Below, piece after piece: positions 28,382 to 38,011 of a stretch of DNA of 49,263 nucleotides. The stretch's first letter is position 1, and each line of letters begins with the position of its first letter. The DNA is taken from the NCBI GenBank assembly GCA_030017995.1, contig JASEGS010000011.1, positions 1 through 49,263 on the forward strand. Reading direction: 5' to 3'. The notes beneath the pieces were generated by a model. It searched no databases, was not told where the DNA came from, and saw only the letters and a list, made by a program, of their open reading frames with translations. The translations under genes and the position numbers were made by a program. This DNA is from Thermodesulfovibrionales bacterium. GTDB taxonomy: Bacteria > Nitrospirota > Thermodesulfovibrionia > Thermodesulfovibrionales > Dissulfurispiraceae.

Positions 28382-31300
28382 TTATTTTGATATTGTTGTC
28401 CATAGTCTCTGAAGTATGGTTTCAATTAGTGTCAGGGTATCTTCTGTTTTTTCTGGTGATGGCAGTCCGCTGCAATTAACTTCAAAACCGTCTGGAAGAA
28501 AGCGTACGCCTTTGTAGGCCTTTTGAATTGAAAAGAGAGCATTCAGGAGTTTATCAAAGAAGTCTTCAGGGATGCTGTATCTGTTTTCCGGGTCCGTGAG
28601 GAAGAAAAATCTGTATCTGCTGTCCACTTCTGAGACCAATGCGATTAATAGTTTCTTTGCCAATATTTTTATCCTCATGACGCGTATCAGATTATTTGCT
28701 TCTTCAGGCAATGTCCCGAATCTATCCTGAATTTCATCTTTTATATCAGAAAGGGCATCAATGGATTTAACTGCGGATATCCTCTTGTAAATGCTCAGCC
28801 TCAATGTTATATCAGAGATGTATTGCTCAGGGATAAATGCAGAGAGCCTGAGCCTCATCTGAGGCTCTATCTCTTCTTTCACCTCTTCGCCTTTCAGTTC
28901 TGAGACTGCCTTTTCAAGCATCTCCATATATGTTTCGAAACCAACCTTATAAATATGCCCGGACTGTTCAGAGCCGAGGAGGTTCCCTGCTCCCCTTATT
29001 TCAAGGTCTTTCAGAGCAAGCCTGAAGCCAGCGCCTAAATAGCTCATCTCCTTAATCGCTTTCAGTCTCTTCTTTGCATCGTCTGTGATAATGTCCTCTC
29101 CCGGGATAAGAAAATATGCGTATGCCTGCACATTTCCTCTGCCAACCCTTCCCCTTAATTGATATAAATCCGAAAGCCCAAAGGTATCAGCCCTATCAAC
29201 AATAATTGTATTGGCTGTCGTGATATCAAGTCCCGAGCCGATTATCGCAGTGCAGACCAGCACATCAGTTTCCCTGTTAAGAAAATCCAGCATCTTTTTC
29301 TCAAGGTCGGTTTCTTTCATCTGTCCATGCGCTACAGCAATCCTCGCATCAGGAATCAACCCTTTGATATAATCAGCCACTCTCTCTATATCGCCTATCC
29401 TGTTATGAACAAAGAATACCTGTCCGTCCTTTGCAAGCTCCCTTTCTATTGCCTCCTTTATCGTATCTGCATTAAATTCGGTGACAATGCTCCTCACAGC
29501 AAGCCTTTCCTCAGGAGGCGTCTCTATTGTACACATCTCCCTTATGCCTGAAAGAGACATCTGGAGCGTCCTCGGAATCGGGGTTGCAGTAAGAGTAAGA
29601 ACATCAACGCCTTTCTTTAGTTCCATAAGCTTCTCTTTTTGAGCGACTCCAAATCTATGCTCTTCATCTATTATCATAAGTCCGAGGTCATAGAATTTAA
29701 CATCTTTATTCAAAAGCATATGTGTTCCTATAATAATATCCACTTCACCGTGCGCTGCTGCTGCCATGGTCTTCTTTATCTCATCCTTTGTTTTAAACCT
29801 GCTCAGGTAATCTATCTTCACAGGAAATCCTGAAAATCTTGTTTTGAAAGTCCTGAAATGCTGCTCTGCCAAAAGCGTTGTAGGCACAAGAACAGCCACC
29901 TGCTTGCCGTCATAAATCGCCCTGAATACAGCCCTGACAGCTACCTCTGTCTTTCCGTATCCAACATCACCGCATAGAAGCATATCCATCGGAACTTCAA
30001 AGCGCATGTGCTCCTTTATCTCTTCTATGGCCTTTACTTGATCAGGGGTTTCTTCATAAGGGAAAAAATCGTCAAACTCCCTGTGCATGATGGTATCATT
30101 GCTAAATACAAATCCCCTTGCCATCTTTCTTTCTGCATATAGCTTCAAAAGCTTTTCAGCCAATTCTTTGATCCCTTTTTTAACCCTTTGTTTTGTCTGC
30201 TGCCATTTTTTGCTGCCGAGCCTGTCAACAGAAGGCACATGCCCTTCAGCAGCGCTATATTTCTGCAACCTACCTATGCCCTGAAATGGGACATACAGTT
30301 TCCCATTTGCATATTCAATAGTCATCAGGTCCTCTTCATACTCATCCGCCCTTTGCCTCTCAATGCCTGTGAATTTTCCTATGCCGTGATCTTTGTGAAC
30401 AACAAAATCTCCTGATTTAAGGTCATCAATATTTAGAAGAAGCCTTGAGACCTTTGATTTTTTTAAAGACCTATACAGGGGTCTTTCTCCAAATATTTCC
30501 CTGTCTGTAAGCATAAGAAGATCTGGCAGGTCGATACCAGAAGATAGTCTGCCTATGGTTATGCACAGCTTTCCATCATATGTATTCACATCCCTTTTAT
30601 CAATAACAGGCGCTATTATACCGCCATCAAACAATATCTCTTTCAACCGCATTGCCTGTGCTTCAGAACTAAGGACAGTTATGATATTTTTCCTGATTTT
30701 GAGCAATGCCGCGGGAATATCCGAGATACTCCTTCTCTCCTCAGGCAAGATACCAAGCCCTTTTATGGATAGCTCTGCTGAGTCAATGCCCTCACCGATA
30801 AATGGCATATGGGAGACAACGGTAATTTTAGAGCTAAGGGTTTGGAATTCGGATGTAAATCCATGGTCGCCGGCTGCTATCACTTCCATGTTATGAATTC
30901 CTGATAATTCAATGATTAAATTATATTCAATCCCGATATTTTCAACTCTTAACCCTGAGTTGTTAACTCCGAACTCTTGTGCGGGGAACATGGTTGTTTC
31001 TTCTATCTCTCTTATTGAACGCTGCGTTTCTATATCAAATACCCTTATCAGGTCAATAACATCTCCAAAAAACTCCACCCTCACCGGATTCTCCTCTGTC
31101 ACAGGATAAACATCAAACACCCATTGTCTCTGGCTATATTCACCTTTTTCCACAACCACACTTACCTCTTTATACCCATTGGCTGTCAGCCATTGCCTTA
31201 ATTTTTCCCTTTCCATCTCCATCCCCTTTTTAATAAATAAAACTTTTTCCTCTATGTTAGAGATGAGGGAATCTATCTGGCACGCCTCCTTTGAGGTTAT

Positions 31301-31624
31301 TACCGAAAGAGGCGGCTGACTTGTTTTTAACCTATGCAACACCATGGCTCTTTGTCCTATCATTTCAGGACTAGATGGCGGCGGGAAATGAAAAATTTCT
31401 GGTTCCAGGCTTGAGATTGCAGAACTAAAGAAAAGGATATCCTTATAAAGGGCATACGCTGACTCTGCCGAGCCTTCAATTGTAATGAAAGGCTTATTAC
31501 AAAATGAAAGGAAAGCAGCAAGATGGGGGACCGAGATGTTATAAATCCTTTTGGTCCCGCTCTGTTTCAGGCGCTCATAAAGATGCGCTGAATGATTCTT
31601 CAGTAAGCTTAAAATATCGGACAT
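28382..31624 (-). CDS. mfd: Transcription-repair coupling factor
   Basis: DNA translocase that removes stalled RNA polymerase and recruits UvrA. I start at the ATG at 31624 (1080 aa): a promoter (31661-31689) lies between it and the earlier in-frame ATGs. Domains in order: UvrB-like N-terminus, RNA polymerase-interacting domain starting DLKSGDFVVHKDHGIGKF, helicase with Walker A GDVGYGKTEVA, DEEH box, TATPIPRTLQM and QLRGRVGRG, then the C-terminal regulatory domain. Confidence 0.95.
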   Translation of the reverse strand: MSDILSLLKNHSAHLYERLKQSGTKRIYNISVPHLAAFLSFCNKPFITIEGSAESAYALYKDILFFSSAISSLEPEIFHFPPPSSPEMIGQRAMVLHRLKTSQPPLSVITSKEACQIDSLISNIEEKVLFIKKGMEMEREKLRQWLTANGYKEVSVVVEKGEYSQRQWVFDVYPVTEENPVRVEFFGDVIDLIRVFDIETQRSIREIEETTMFPAQEFGVNNSGLRVENIGIEYNLIIELSGIHNMEVIAAGDHGFTSEFQTLSSKITVVSHMPFIGEGIDSAELSIKGLGILPEERRSISDIPAALLKIRKNIITVLSSEAQAMRLKEILFDGGIIAPVIDKRDVNTYDGKLCITIGRLSSGIDLPDLLMLTDREIFGERPLYRSLKKSKVSRLLLNIDDLKSGDFVVHKDHGIGKFTGIERQRADEYEEDLMTIEYANGKLYVPFQGIGRLQKYSAAEGHVPSVDRLGSKKWQQTKQRVKKGIKELAEKLLKLYAERKMARGFVFSNDTIMHREFDDFFPYEETPDQVKAIEEIKEHMRFEVPMDMLLCGDVGYGKTEVAVRAVFRAIYDGKQVAVLVPTTLLAEQHFRTFKTRFSGFPVKIDYLSRFKTKDEIKKTMAAAAHGEVDIIIGTHMLLNKDVKFYDLGLMIIDEEHRFGVAQKEKLMELKKGVDVLTLTATPIPRTLQMSLSGIREMCTIETPPEERLAVRSIVTEFNADTIKEAIERELAKDGQVFFVHNRIGDIERVADYIKGLIPDARIAVAHGQMKETDLEKKMLDFLNRETDVLVCTAIIGSGLDITTANTIIVDRADTFGLSDLYQLRGRVGRGNVQAYAYFLIPGEDIITDDAKKRLKAIKEMSYLGAGFRLALKDLEIRGAGNLLGSEQSGHIYKVGFETYMEMLEKAVSELKGEEVKEEIEPQMRLRLSAFIPEQYISDITLRLSIYKRISAVKSIDALSDIKDEIQDRFGTLPEEANNLIRVMRIKILAKKLLIALVSEVDSRYRFFFLTDPENRYSIPEDFFDKLLNALFSIQKAYKGVRFLPDGFEVNCSGLPSPEKTEDTLTLIETILQRLWTTISK

Positions 31625-31660
31625 GATTTCAGAATTGCTTAAATTTACATAATCTGTCGT

Positions 31661-31689
31661 ATTATGACATAGCTCATTGCTCAATACAA
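31661..31689 (-). promoter_or_regulatory. mfd promoter
   Basis: On the minus strand TTGTAT (31684-31689), a 17-base spacer and CATAAT (31661-31666). Transcription would begin about 30 bases before the chosen ATG. It overlaps the divergent rseC promoter. Confidence 0.5.
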
Positions 31690-31704
31690 AGAGCATGTTA
31701 TAAC
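31677..31704 (+). promoter_or_regulatory. rseC promoter, possibly leaderless
   Basis: TTGCTC (31677-31682), a 16-base spacer and TATAAC (31699-31704). The ATG begins 8 bases after the -10 element and has no ribosome site, so the message may start at or near the AUG. Confidence 0.45.
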
Positions 31705-31712
31705 CTATATTT

Positions 31713-32192
31713 ATGAAACCATCCATACCAGAAACAGGAAAGATAATCAGATTGGAAGGCGATACTGCTGTTGTTATGCTTCATGGCGGCGAGTCTTGCA
31801 AGGGATGCGGCCAGGCTAAAATAGGCCTGTGCAAGTCAGGCGAATTAGGAAGGATGCTCAACGTAAAAAATACACGGAACGCAAAACCGGGGGATACTGT
31901 CAAGGTAGGGCTCAACGAAGATGTAAAGAAAAAGGCATATCTCCTTTCTTTTATAATCCCGGTTATCTCGCTTATCGCTGGAACTCTGGCTGGCTATTTC
32001 GCAGGCAGGCAACTGTCTATTCCTTCGCTTGATGTTATTTCCGGATTTATTGCCTTTATATTCGCCACTCTCTTTTCACTGAAAAGGTTGAAAGCCCTTG
32101 ATGCTGCGTCATCCATGGTTATAAAGGAAATTGTATCCGACAATATATTTTCAGAATATACTATTTCAGATGAAGAAAAACGGTATCTATAG
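31713..32192 (+). CDS. rseC: RseC/SoxR-reducing-system family protein
   Basis: 159-residue inner-membrane protein. The N-terminus has a cysteine set CKGCGQAKIGLC (about 30-41), then two transmembrane helices (about 74-92 and 102-121), the standard RseC layout. RseC proteins are linked to Rnf/SoxR reduction and sigma-E control; no rnf genes are visible here. Convergent with the cupin gene, 5 bases apart. Confidence 0.85.
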   Translation: MKPSIPETGKIIRLEGDTAVVMLHGGESCKGCGQAKIGLCKSGELGRMLNVKNTRNAKPGDTVKVGLNEDVKKKAYLLSFIIPVISLIAGTLAGYFAGRQLSIPSLDVISGFIAFIFATLFSLKRLKALDAASSMVIKEIVSDNIFSEYTISDEEKRYL

Positions 32193-32197
32193 TATCT

Positions 32198-32515
32198 CTA
32201 TTCAACAGGCGTTACTACTGCCATTACAACAAGCCTTTCCCCTTTATCTGCTTTGAATCCATGAGGGACAATCGGATCGCAGAGGATAGCTGTCTTTTCA
32301 TCAGCAACTATCTCTTCATCACCGACAATAAAAGTCCCCTTCCCTTCAACGCAATACATCATAAGCCTTAATGGCGCAGTATGGGGCTGCAACTCCTGCC
32401 CTGCCTCAAGACACATCAACGCAACCCTCATTTCAGGAGAGTCTGCGAGCATCTCCCTTGAAATCCTGTTAGGCTGAAACTTGATGGATTTCTTTAAATC
32501 GAGTATTGTAGCCAT
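32198..32515 (-). CDS. Small single-domain cupin protein
   Basis: 105 residues of beta-barrel pattern: LEAGQELQPHTAP and VEGKGTFIVGDEE form the first motif and IVPHGFKA the second. It keeps His in QPHTAP and PHGF; a complete metal site cannot be confirmed. AGGAGG precedes the ATG. It is 12 bases downstream of the polyferredoxin gene and may be in its operon. Confidence 0.85.
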   Translation of the reverse strand: MATILDLKKSIKFQPNRISREMLADSPEMRVALMCLEAGQELQPHTAPLRLMMYCVEGKGTFIVGDEEIVADEKTAILCDPIVPHGFKADKGERLVVMAVVTPVE

Positions 32516-32527
32516 AATTTCCTCCTG

Positions 32528-33490
32528 TTAAACATTTTTAGCGTTTACACTATTGTAAACAAAACTGTTTTCCTTTGCACTAATTTTTTCATCGACATTT
32601 ATCTCTCCATGATTAAAGCTGAAAAGCGTGTTTCCCTTTCCCAGCTCTCTCTCACATGCTGTAATACATTCGCCGCAGTTCACACAGCTTATCACATCCT
32701 TCCTCGCCTGTCTCGGTTTAACGCCCATAAAGCACACTTTTTCACAGCCTTTGCAGTCAGTGCATTTAGCTATGTTCTTTCTGTCAAAGACTATTCTCAG
32801 GGATTTAGGGCTTACAAGCCCGAAGAACATTTGCATCAAACCCGGTGCACATACATATTTACAAAATGTATGCTTGACGAATATTGACGTAATAAATATA
32901 TAAATGGACACGCCGATGATGCCAGCTTTAACCCCAAACGAAAAATCCCATGTTATTACCTGCTGCCATATAGTCTTGGGCGATATGAAATAACCGGTAA
33001 GGGCTATGCCGGCAAAAGGCGGTAAAACAAGCAGAAATAGAATTGTCAACAATCCGTATAAGAATTTATTGCCCTTCCTCACTTCCGGGTCATTAGGCAG
33101 CTTTCTGTATATGCTTCTCCTGCCGGTTAGTTTAAGGCTGAGGAAATCAGCAAGCTCAAACAGCGCTCCTTCCGGGCATAACCATCCGCAAAAAAATCTT
33201 CCCATTAGGGCGCCGAGTACAGGGAATATAGAGAGGACTATTACCCACGGCAGTATCGCCTTGAGGAAGAAATTCAGCGAAATATGTCCAGCCCCTAAAA
33301 CAGAAGTGTCATTATAGAAACCTGCCTTGAGCCCGAGTGTCCATACCTGACCAAAAATATATAGCTCTCTTGCCGCAGTGTCATAACGAAGAATATTGAA
33401 CACAGGCATCAGGAATATGAGAAGCATAAATGCTATCTGCGTAGCTTTGCGCAGCCTGTGAAGCAAAGCTGGATTTATTGTCTTTAACAT
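32528..33490 (-). CDS. Membrane polyferredoxin, NapH/NosR-like
   Basis: 320 residues with about five transmembrane helices and cytoplasmic iron-sulfur sites. Cysteine patterns CGWLCPEG and CKYVCAPG are the two conserved motifs of NapH/RdxA-type proteins; C-terminal CTDCKGCEKVC and CVNCGECITAC hold two [4Fe-4S] clusters. It should pass electrons from the quinone pool across the membrane. GGAGGAG precedes the ATG. The partner enzyme is not adjacent; the neighbour is a heme/cytochrome b5 fusion. Confidence 0.88.
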   Translation of the reverse strand: MLKTINPALLHRLRKATQIAFMLLIFLMPVFNILRYDTAARELYIFGQVWTLGLKAGFYNDTSVLGAGHISLNFFLKAILPWVIVLSIFPVLGALMGRFFCGWLCPEGALFELADFLSLKLTGRRSIYRKLPNDPEVRKGNKFLYGLLTILFLLVLPPFAGIALTGYFISPKTIWQQVITWDFSFGVKAGIIGVSIYIFITSIFVKHTFCKYVCAPGLMQMFFGLVSPKSLRIVFDRKNIAKCTDCKGCEKVCFMGVKPRQARKDVISCVNCGECITACERELGKGNTLFSFNHGEINVDEKISAKENSFVYNSVNAKNV

Positions 33491-33556
33491 TTCTCCTCCG
33501 GATACAAATAAGATTCAGATGCCTTGATAATTATGATTATTACATTATCACGGATG

Positions 33557-33577
33557 TGATTTGTATGAGATAAATCA
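33557..33577. promoter_or_regulatory. Possible operator palindrome upstream of the polyferredoxin gene
   Basis: TGATTT-N9-AAATCA is a perfect 6-bp inverted repeat about 67 bases before the polyferredoxin start. It resembles an FNR/CRP-family site only loosely because the spacing is too wide. Confidence 0.3.
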
Positions 33578-33605
33578 TAGGGAAAGGATTTTGTTCTGCC
33601 TTAGA

Positions 33606-34517
33606 TTACCACCATCTCCAGAGGGCTATAACAAACACAATTGCAAATACAAAAAAGAGGTTCATGTATGCAAAGTAAAAAAAGACTCTTTCATGCACAG
33701 GCCTCCCTTTCTTTTTGGCGGATTGGATGATGCTCCCAATAAGCGGCATAGCTGTAACTTTGTCTTCTCCGTGGGGGGACTGTTTGAGGGCATCTGTAAG
33801 ATCAGAACCAGCGAGATGTTTTCTTGCATGGCTGCCGTCTTTCCAGAACCTACTATTTGTCATATCGTATATGCTGCCCTTGTAAGCAACATAAGCAGGT
33901 CTCCCTTCTTTGCCGTCAAACTGTGCAAGTTCTTCCATAGTGATCTCTTTACAGGGTTTCTTTAATTCTATCTGTTTTCTCTTTTTTAATTTAGGACCCA
34001 TTACAAAGGTTACAACAGCAGCTGTAAAGACCATAATAAGAAAAAGACCAATCTTGATAATCAGTAAAATCCCAAACCGCGTATCCAATAGCATTTTTAT
34101 AGACGGCACCCTTGCGATTGTAAGCAGTGTGCCTGTAATTGCCATTATAACTATGGACAACCAGCCTAACATCAATTCGCCTCTCGGCAATCCTTTCGCA
34201 GCATAGGCTGGCTTAAGGAGTATATGCACATAAAGGATAGCGCCAAACCACACAATAGCTGTCATAGTGTGGAGATAGCCAATGACGAACCTGACAATAC
34301 GCTGGGCAGTTGTAAGCGGCTTATACAGGCCTTTTATTCGCAGGTCATCCTTAAATGCCTCTCCCTCAACTGTAAGCTTTCCGCCGCCACTTGGGTCAAT
34401 ATGGCAGGCATTGCAGGACTTATTCATCTGTTTTGAGTAATCAACAGTAGCATGAGATATTGCCCATTGACATAGTGTAAGCAAACATATAAACAACATG
34501 GATATCAAGGTTTTCAT
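33606..34517 (-). CDS. Heme c, CopD-like membrane and cytochrome b5-like fusion protein
   Basis: 303 residues. A signal peptide (first ~23) precedes a single CXXCH site (CNACH, 35-39), then three or four transmembrane helices (about 78-180) of CopD/DUF2269 type, then a cytochrome b5-like domain (about 190-262: EELAQFDGKEGRPAYVAYKG, IYDMTNSRFW, GSHARKHLAGSDLTDAL) and a final helix (about 280-300). Such a protein could move electrons between heme centres across the membrane. The ATG has no ribosome site and a TATAAT 7 bases upstream, so the message may be leaderless. Confidence 0.83.
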   Translation of the reverse strand: MKTLISMLFICLLTLCQWAISHATVDYSKQMNKSCNACHIDPSGGGKLTVEGEAFKDDLRIKGLYKPLTTAQRIVRFVIGYLHTMTAIVWFGAILYVHILLKPAYAAKGLPRGELMLGWLSIVIMAITGTLLTIARVPSIKMLLDTRFGILLIIKIGLFLIMVFTAAVVTFVMGPKLKKRKQIELKKPCKEITMEELAQFDGKEGRPAYVAYKGSIYDMTNSRFWKDGSHARKHLAGSDLTDALKQSPHGEDKVTAMPLIGSIIQSAKKKGRPVHERVFFYFAYMNLFFVFAIVFVIALWRWW

Positions 34518-34524
34518 TGTGGAT

Positions 34525-34530
34525 ATTATA
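34525..34530 (-). promoter_or_regulatory. -10 element of the heme/b5 fusion gene
   Basis: TATAAT on the minus strand lies 7 bases before the ATG. No good -35 box is present at the standard distance. Transcription would start within a few bases of the start codon. Confidence 0.4.
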
Positions 34531-34613
34531 CAGCAAAAAGTCTGAAAATATTGATTTCCAAATCAATGAACTGTTATAAATTAAGATATTTGCTCATCAG
34601 GAGATATATCGAG

Positions 34614-35285
34614 ATGCCATGGGATAGTTATAAGACCTTTTTTGCAGGGATTTTTTGTCTTGCTGTTTTGATTTTTTTAATCCCTGACCATTTATACGCC
34701 GGTAAGATTGATAAGGTCATACACGATATTGAAAATGGAGACTGGCATGATTTTCTATCAAATATCGAGAAGTTCAGGGGCATTAAAGACGAACGGCTTA
34801 TAGATGCCCTGAACCAGCACATAAACGATCTGAGGGCTGATTGGACCAAAAGGGTGAAAGTCATTCATTTAATGGGTGAGATCGGAAATCACGCCACTGC
34901 TGATGTCCTGATAAGGATATTGAATGACCCTTTTTTGCACGATGAGTGTCCTGCAGTAAAGTGGAACACAGTAGCAGCCCTCGGAAAGTTTAAGAACCAA
35001 CCGCGGGTTGTGGATGCCCTGATTGATGAGTTGAATTATGACAACCTTGTTATCAGAGAGGCAGTTATAGAGTCCCTCGGCGAACTTGGCGATCCAAAGG
35101 CAGTTCCTTTTTTTATTTCCTATTTAAATAACAAGAGTTTTGCGATTAAAATGAGCGCTATAAAGGCGCTTGCAAAGATAAAAGACCCTCGTGCCTTGCC
35201 TTATTTAAAAAATATTTCGGACAGCGACAATGACCAGTTCATAAAAAGCGAAGCGATAAAGGCACTAAGCAGTTTTAAAAATTGA
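34614..35285 (+). CDS. HEAT/PBS-lyase repeat protein
   Basis: 223 residues from the ATG at 34614, chosen because AGGAG precedes it and it is followed at once by a signal-like hydrophobic segment (AGIFCLAVLIFLIPDHLYA); an ATG at 34551 is in frame upstream. The rest is helical HEAT repeats (VREAVIESLGELGDPKAVPF-type units, KMSAIKALAKIKDPRALPYL, KSEAIKALSSF), a protein-binding scaffold. Likely periplasmic or membrane-attached. No function can be assigned. Confidence 0.78.
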   Translation: MPWDSYKTFFAGIFCLAVLIFLIPDHLYAGKIDKVIHDIENGDWHDFLSNIEKFRGIKDERLIDALNQHINDLRADWTKRVKVIHLMGEIGNHATADVLIRILNDPFLHDECPAVKWNTVAALGKFKNQPRVVDALIDELNYDNLVIREAVIESLGELGDPKAVPFFISYLNNKSFAIKMSAIKALAKIKDPRALPYLKNISDSDNDQFIKSEAIKALSSFKN

Positions 35286-35295
35286 ATGCTTTTTG

Positions 35296-36504
35296 TTATT
35301 CCCTAATGCTGGGTTCTTTTACAGATGCAATGAAAACAGGGACTGACAAAAGCAAGATTGCAGCCATTATCCAGAAGGAATAGAGGTAATTAAACTGCGC
35401 TATCAAAAGCCCTGCGAGTATAGGACCTGACGCATGGCCGATGTCGAAGATCGTCCCGAAAGTCCCCATAGCAGTGCCGAAATGTTTCTCTTTGCACATG
35501 TCTGCCACCAATGCAGCTGAAGAAGATGTCACGAATGCCTCTCCAAATCCGAAAACAATAGCCGCGATCATAAGTAAATAAAAGTTATGCAGAAGCGGGA
35601 TCACCCCAAAGGATAAAGCGCATAGCATTATCCCCGCTGTTATCAGCGGCTTCCTTCCATATCTGTCTGAAGTCTTTCCCATAACCGGTTTTGACAATAT
35701 GGTCACAAGCACCTGAATCCCCCATAATAGACCTGCCTGAAACTCATTGAGCCCCGCAACAGTCACGGCATAGACAGGAAGAAAAGCCTCAAGGGCTCCG
35801 ACTGTCATGTTCTGAAGTCCTTCCATATTTGAGGTTATCAATACCTGCCTGTCGCTTATCACCTCTTTTATCCCCGAAAGAAATCTTTTGTACGACTCTT
35901 TTAGGCTGTTGCCTTTTTCAATCCTTTCTTTATGTACCAAAAGCTTAAGGGCGATCAGCAGAGACGCCATGCCTGCAATTCCGCTTACTATATAGACGGT
36001 CTGAAATCCCGACAGTGATGGGCTGCCTGCAGACATGCTGTGTAGGATAAAGCCTCCTACAGGCGCGCCTATGAGGTTCCCGATTATGGTGACTGATGAG
36101 AACCACGAGAGCATTTCGCCCTTTTTGCTGCCTGCGACATCTATTACAACAGCCATAGAAACAGGACCATAAACAGCCGTTGCAAAGCCATGTATGAATC
36201 TTATAACAATAAGCAAATTATAATCTTTTATAAAAAGATAGGAAAAGGGCGTAAATGCAAAAACGAAAAGGCCGATGAGCATGGTCTTTTTTCTGCCGAT
36301 AATATCCGATAATGCCCCTGAAGGGAGTTTGAAAAATATGCCGGTTACAGTGGATATGCCGACCGCAAAACCTATAGCCTCAGGCCCTGCGCCAAGATAA
36401 AGCGCGAAAAGAGGAAGCACCGGGCTTCTTGCGAGGGCGTATGAGAATCTTGCAAAGAAGCCCACAGTGCACAGCGCTGCAAAGGATGACAGAATTTTTG
36501 TCAT
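35296..36504 (-). CDS. MFS transporter
   Basis: 402 residues, start ATG at 36504 with AGGAAGGAT immediately upstream; the longer frame overlaps the DUF2148 gene and is unlikely. Twelve hydrophobic helices are visible. The loop 2-3 signature GALSDIIGRKKTM and the equivalent GKTSDRYGRKPLI in the second half identify the major facilitator superfamily, drug/H+ antiporter type. The substrate is unknown. It lies 10 bases after the DUF2148 gene. Confidence 0.9.
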   Translation of the reverse strand: MTKILSSFAALCTVGFFARFSYALARSPVLPLFALYLGAGPEAIGFAVGISTVTGIFFKLPSGALSDIIGRKKTMLIGLFVFAFTPFSYLFIKDYNLLIVIRFIHGFATAVYGPVSMAVVIDVAGSKKGEMLSWFSSVTIIGNLIGAPVGGFILHSMSAGSPSLSGFQTVYIVSGIAGMASLLIALKLLVHKERIEKGNSLKESYKRFLSGIKEVISDRQVLITSNMEGLQNMTVGALEAFLPVYAVTVAGLNEFQAGLLWGIQVLVTILSKPVMGKTSDRYGRKPLITAGIMLCALSFGVIPLLHNFYLLMIAAIVFGFGEAFVTSSSAALVADMCKEKHFGTAMGTFGTIFDIGHASGPILAGLLIAQFNYLYSFWIMAAILLLSVPVFIASVKEPSIRE

Positions 36505-36514
36505 TAATCCTTCC

Positions 36515-37069
36515 TCAATGCTTTGCAGGTGCCTGCCTGTCAAAATAGATGCTCTTGCCGGTAATGCTGACAGGTATTCCCATTGCAACCTCTGCGTTTA
36601 TTAGTCCCAACGCCTTTGCTGCTGCGCCTACCCGCTGCTGCACCCTGTTGTCAACATTATGCAGACTCGCGGTCTTAGCAGCAGATGAGAGGGCAACTCC
36701 GATGTCTATCATCCTCATCACACAATGTGGCCCTGTATAACCCATCTCTTTTCCCTTTAACTGCCTGTTCTTTGCAAACTCCGTGCATGTTGGATAGCCG
36801 CAGCCTCCGCAATCATAACCTGCCGTTACAGGCTTACTAAGGCCTATGAGGAGAAGGGCTTGCGAATTTTCAATATTTGAGGCATCCCGCAGCCAATATG
36901 CTTCATTAGTGCTTTTCGAAGCGTACTCCTTCATGGCATCTGCAATCTTCTTGAGGTCTTCGTCTTTTGTTATCACGACTACTTCGAGGAAATCCTTTCC
37001 TCCTGCCTTGGGCGCAGTCCGTGCCGATGCAGCCATTAGCTTTGCAACCATCTCAGCAACTTCTTCCAT
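36515..37069 (-). CDS. DUF2148 ferredoxin-domain protein
   Basis: 184 residues. The conserved cysteine group DCGGCGYPTCTEF (about 85-95) with a later GPHC forms a probable [4Fe-4S] site as in DUF2148 proteins of anaerobes. GGAGG is 7 bases before the ATG. Function is unknown. It is followed closely by the MFS gene. Confidence 0.85.
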   Translation of the reverse strand: MEEVAEMVAKLMAASARTAPKAGGKDFLEVVVITKDEDLKKIADAMKEYASKSTNEAYWLRDASNIENSQALLLIGLSKPVTAGYDCGGCGYPTCTEFAKNRQLKGKEMGYTGPHCVMRMIDIGVALSSAAKTASLHNVDNRVQQRVGAAAKALGLINAEVAMGIPVSITGKSIYFDRQAPAKH

Positions 37070-37171
37070 TTAGAGCCTCCTTGCATTAAGTTTTCGATGC
37101 ATAAAGCATCTCGAAAACAGCCATACCCTTTTCAAGGGCTTCTATATCGTCTTTTGCAGTTTTTCCTGATA

Positions 37172-38011
37172 CTATGGATTATAAACCCTGTCGCTAAAAG
37201 GATTTACATTAAGGGGAATAACATAATATCCCGGGGAGACTTTATACTGTCCAAGCATCAACTGAAGAGAATACCTTGATTCAAAAGACTCATCAACTGT
37301 CAGTTGCGCTGTCAGGTTTACAGCGCCTTTTGCAATATTGCCATTCAGCCTTGTATATACTCCATCTCCTTCCAGCACAAATGAATTAATCTCTACAGCC
37401 CCTCTGTCTATAGACAGCACTCCCTTTAAATCTTTAAATATATTTAAGGGCATATGCCACATTGAGGAATCATTGCTTAGATTAGCGTTGCTAATGGATA
37501 CCCTCGCTTCTCCTTTCATGTCCTTCATTTGCAAGTTCCATGACAAATAGCCGTTTCCGCGAATGCCAAACAATTCAAAAACAGGCATTCCATCTATAAT
37601 AATACCGCTGCCAACGACTCTCAAGGCAGCCGCTTGAAGCAGAGGGAAACTACCCTCAACTCTACCTTTATTCATTTCACATTCAAAGTCAATTTTCGGG
37701 CTGAACATAAGCAGAGACTTAATATCCACTTTAGCTTTTACATTATTACATTCCGCGAGCAAAACATTATCCCCGGCCTTTAGATCCTGAAGCGCGTCTG
37801 ATTTAATAATTACGCTTCTCTCTATAATTACTTTATCAGCCGTAAAATTAAAAATTGGTTTTTTCTTAAATCCGTCTACTCTGAAATAAATATCGCGACT
37901 GCTCAGAGAGTCCTCTAGCGTGTTTATAATCAGGCTATCAGGCAGAGCAACAAACCATACCCCTGCCATAAATACAGGAAATAAAATTAAGGCAATAATT
38001 GCCTTTTTCAT
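37172..38011 (-). CDS. gspN: Type II secretion system protein GspN
   Basis: 279 residues with one N-terminal helix and a long beta-rich periplasmic region, as in GspN. The ATG overlaps the gspM stop (ATGA). It is the last gene of the gsp operon. GspN is absent from many T2SS but common in deltaproteobacterial and Nitrospirota-type clusters. Confidence 0.85.
   Translation of the reverse strand: MKKAIIALILFPVFMAGVWFVALPDSLIINTLEDSLSSRDIYFRVDGFKKKPIFNFTADKVIIERSVIIKSDALQDLKAGDNVLLAECNNVKAKVDIKSLLMFSPKIDFECEMNKGRVEGSFPLLQAAALRVVGSGIIIDGMPVFELFGIRGNGYLSWNLQMKDMKGEARVSISNANLSNDSSMWHMPLNIFKDLKGVLSIDRGAVEINSFVLEGDGVYTRLNGNIAKGAVNLTAQLTVDESFESRYSLQLMLGQYKVSPGYYVIPLNVNPFSDRVYNP

Noticed and set aside
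31625-31726. Upstream in-frame ATGs of mfd
   Set aside because: They lie at or before the predicted -10/-35 elements and overlap the divergent rseC start; the protein from 31624 begins like other Mfd proteins.
37072-37165. Coding-looking minus-strand frame ending EALEKGMAVFEMLYASKT between gspN and the DUF2148 gene
   Set aside because: No start codon or ribosome site fits more than 12 codons, and the frame is closed upstream. It may be a gene remnant, but I cannot name it. An imperfect hairpin overlaps it.
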